This document shows positions 13,120 through 13,499 of a DNA stretch of 13,499 nt, piece by piece (positions within the stretch are counted from its first letter, which is position 1; each line of letters begins with the position of its first letter). This DNA comes from JBOGXF01 sp050694275. GTDB taxonomy: Bacteria > Actinomycetota > CADDZG01 > WHSQ01. The position numbers and the translations under genes were made by a program. A model generated the notes under the pieces. That model was not told the origin of the DNA and did no database searches. It saw only the letters and a list, made by a program, of their open reading frames with translations. The stretch is taken from positions 1 through 13,499 of the forward strand of contig JBOGXF010000126.1 of assembly GCA_050694275.1 (NCBI GenBank), read 5' to 3'.

Positions 13120-13479
13120 ATGAAAAGGATGTTATTCATCGAGCGTCAGGGGCCGGACCTCGAGAGGCGGCTGCATCGCCTCCTGGTCGGCAGGCCGATG
13201 GGGGCCGTGGTGGCTCTCGGCGCTCTCCTCGTTGTGTCGCTTTCCCTCGGCCCGGCGTCCGCCGCGAAGAAGACGTCATGCTCCAAGTTCAAGCCCAAGC
13301 CGCCGGCGTCGGCGTCCGAGCACGCGGCGGAGGTGCCCGACCTCGAGGTGCACAAGGTCACGGACAAGGCGACTAAGGGTCCACGAAAGTTTAACTCGCG
13401 CGATATAGTGTTGGCGGGTGGAGATTGGCGAGGATCCGCTCGCTGGGTTCTTCTCTCTGGTGATGCCATTGCTGGATGA
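13120..13479 (+). CDS. Secreted protein truncated by a mobile element
   Basis: ATG 13120 follows AGGGGGGAA at good spacing. The frame gives 119 aa: a long basic N-terminus (MKRMLFIERQGPDLERRLHR), then a hydrophobic segment (about 27-46, PMGAVVALGALLVVSLSLGP) ending ASA-A, a signal peptide with an extended n-region. The mature part is Lys/Pro-rich (KKTSCSKFKPKPPASASEH) and then EVPDLEVHKVTDKATKGP, which looks like the start of a domain. From about 13390 the coding character changes and another frame opens a transposase, so the last about 28 codons are probably element sequence. The original gene was likely longer. Function unknown. Confidence 0.6.
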   Translation: MKRMLFIERQGPDLERRLHRLLVGRPMGAVVALGALLVVSLSLGPASAAKKTSCSKFKPKPPASASEHAAEVPDLEVHKVTDKATKGPRKFNSRDIVLAGGDWRGSARWVLLSGDAIAG

Positions 13480-13499
13480 GCGTCAACGGCGGGTAGTGG
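13418..13499 (+). CDS. ISAzo13-like transposase, N-terminal fragment running off the window
   Basis: From GTG 13418 (or ATG 13463) the frame reads EIGEDPLAGFF then MPLLDERQRRVV to the window edge. The PxLDERQRRxx motif is the typical opening of ISAzo13-family transposases. No SD is obvious and only about 27 codons are visible, so the family call rests on this motif. It overlaps the 3' end of the upstream secreted-protein frame in a different frame, supporting insertion into that gene around 13390-13410. Confidence 0.55.
   Translation, partial: MEIGEDPLAGFFSLVMPLLDERQRRVV

Overview
The window is GC-rich throughout, with strong G/C third-position bias, several GTG starts and purine-rich Shine-Dalgarno (SD) sites. 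The gene families fit a high-GC soil or aquatic Actinomycetota-like bacterium: a penicillin-acylase hydrolase, a two-ACT-domain protein, a cyclase/AAA/TPR protein remnant, LuxR-type HTH, and IS481-, IS256- and ISAzo13-like elements. This placement is inference. No tRNA, rRNA or CRISPR array was seen.

Left part (1-7105), ordinary chromosome. A secreted very acidic repeat protein (134-739) ends at a hairpin. A good sigma70-type promoter (814-843) then drives a two-ACT-domain protein (882-1250). Convergent to it, on the minus strand, lie a class V PLP aminotransferase (2401-1268), a degenerate histidine-kinase-like protein that lacks the phospho-acceptor His (3089-2463), and a large secreted penicillin acylase family Ntn-hydrolase (5836-3212) whose SD is present twice in tandem. 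Further upstream, also on minus, a lipoprotein thermonuclease (7053-6502) and a short membrane-anchored YoaR/VanW-type domain protein (6478-5930) form a small operon. A 20-bp CRP/FNR-type palindrome (7086-7105) lies just upstream of the nuclease.

Right part (about 7130-13499), an accessory region shaped by three mobile elements. (1) An IS481-like rve element (about 7133-8896) has two ACATCGTAGA boxes at each end, a DDE transposase and a coupled 70-aa basic ORF. It abuts a 5'-truncated TPR tail of a cyclase/AAA/TPR regulator (to 10026). (2) A segment of promoter plus secreted protein gene A (10169-10645) exists twice. The second copy (12386-12715) retains the promoter and the gene tail, but gene A has lost its signal peptide and core. 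In copy 1, gene A is ATGA-coupled to a small membrane protein gene B that is split by an IS256 element (10674-11995, 9-bp direct repeat GACCGACAC). In copy 2, the same 11-codon start runs instead into a LuxR-type HTH. (3) At the right edge a secreted protein gene (13120-13479) appears cut by the start of an ISAzo13-like transposase (13418 to the edge).

The most interesting signals are these: the SD and/or start codons of both complete transposases are buried in long inverted repeats, the same translational lock evolved in two unrelated IS families; three GAACG direct repeats spaced 12 and 11 bp are conserved in front of both gene A copies; the locus carries a reconstructable A-B operon interrupted by IS256; and a LuxR chimera starts exactly where the two duplicated copies stop matching.
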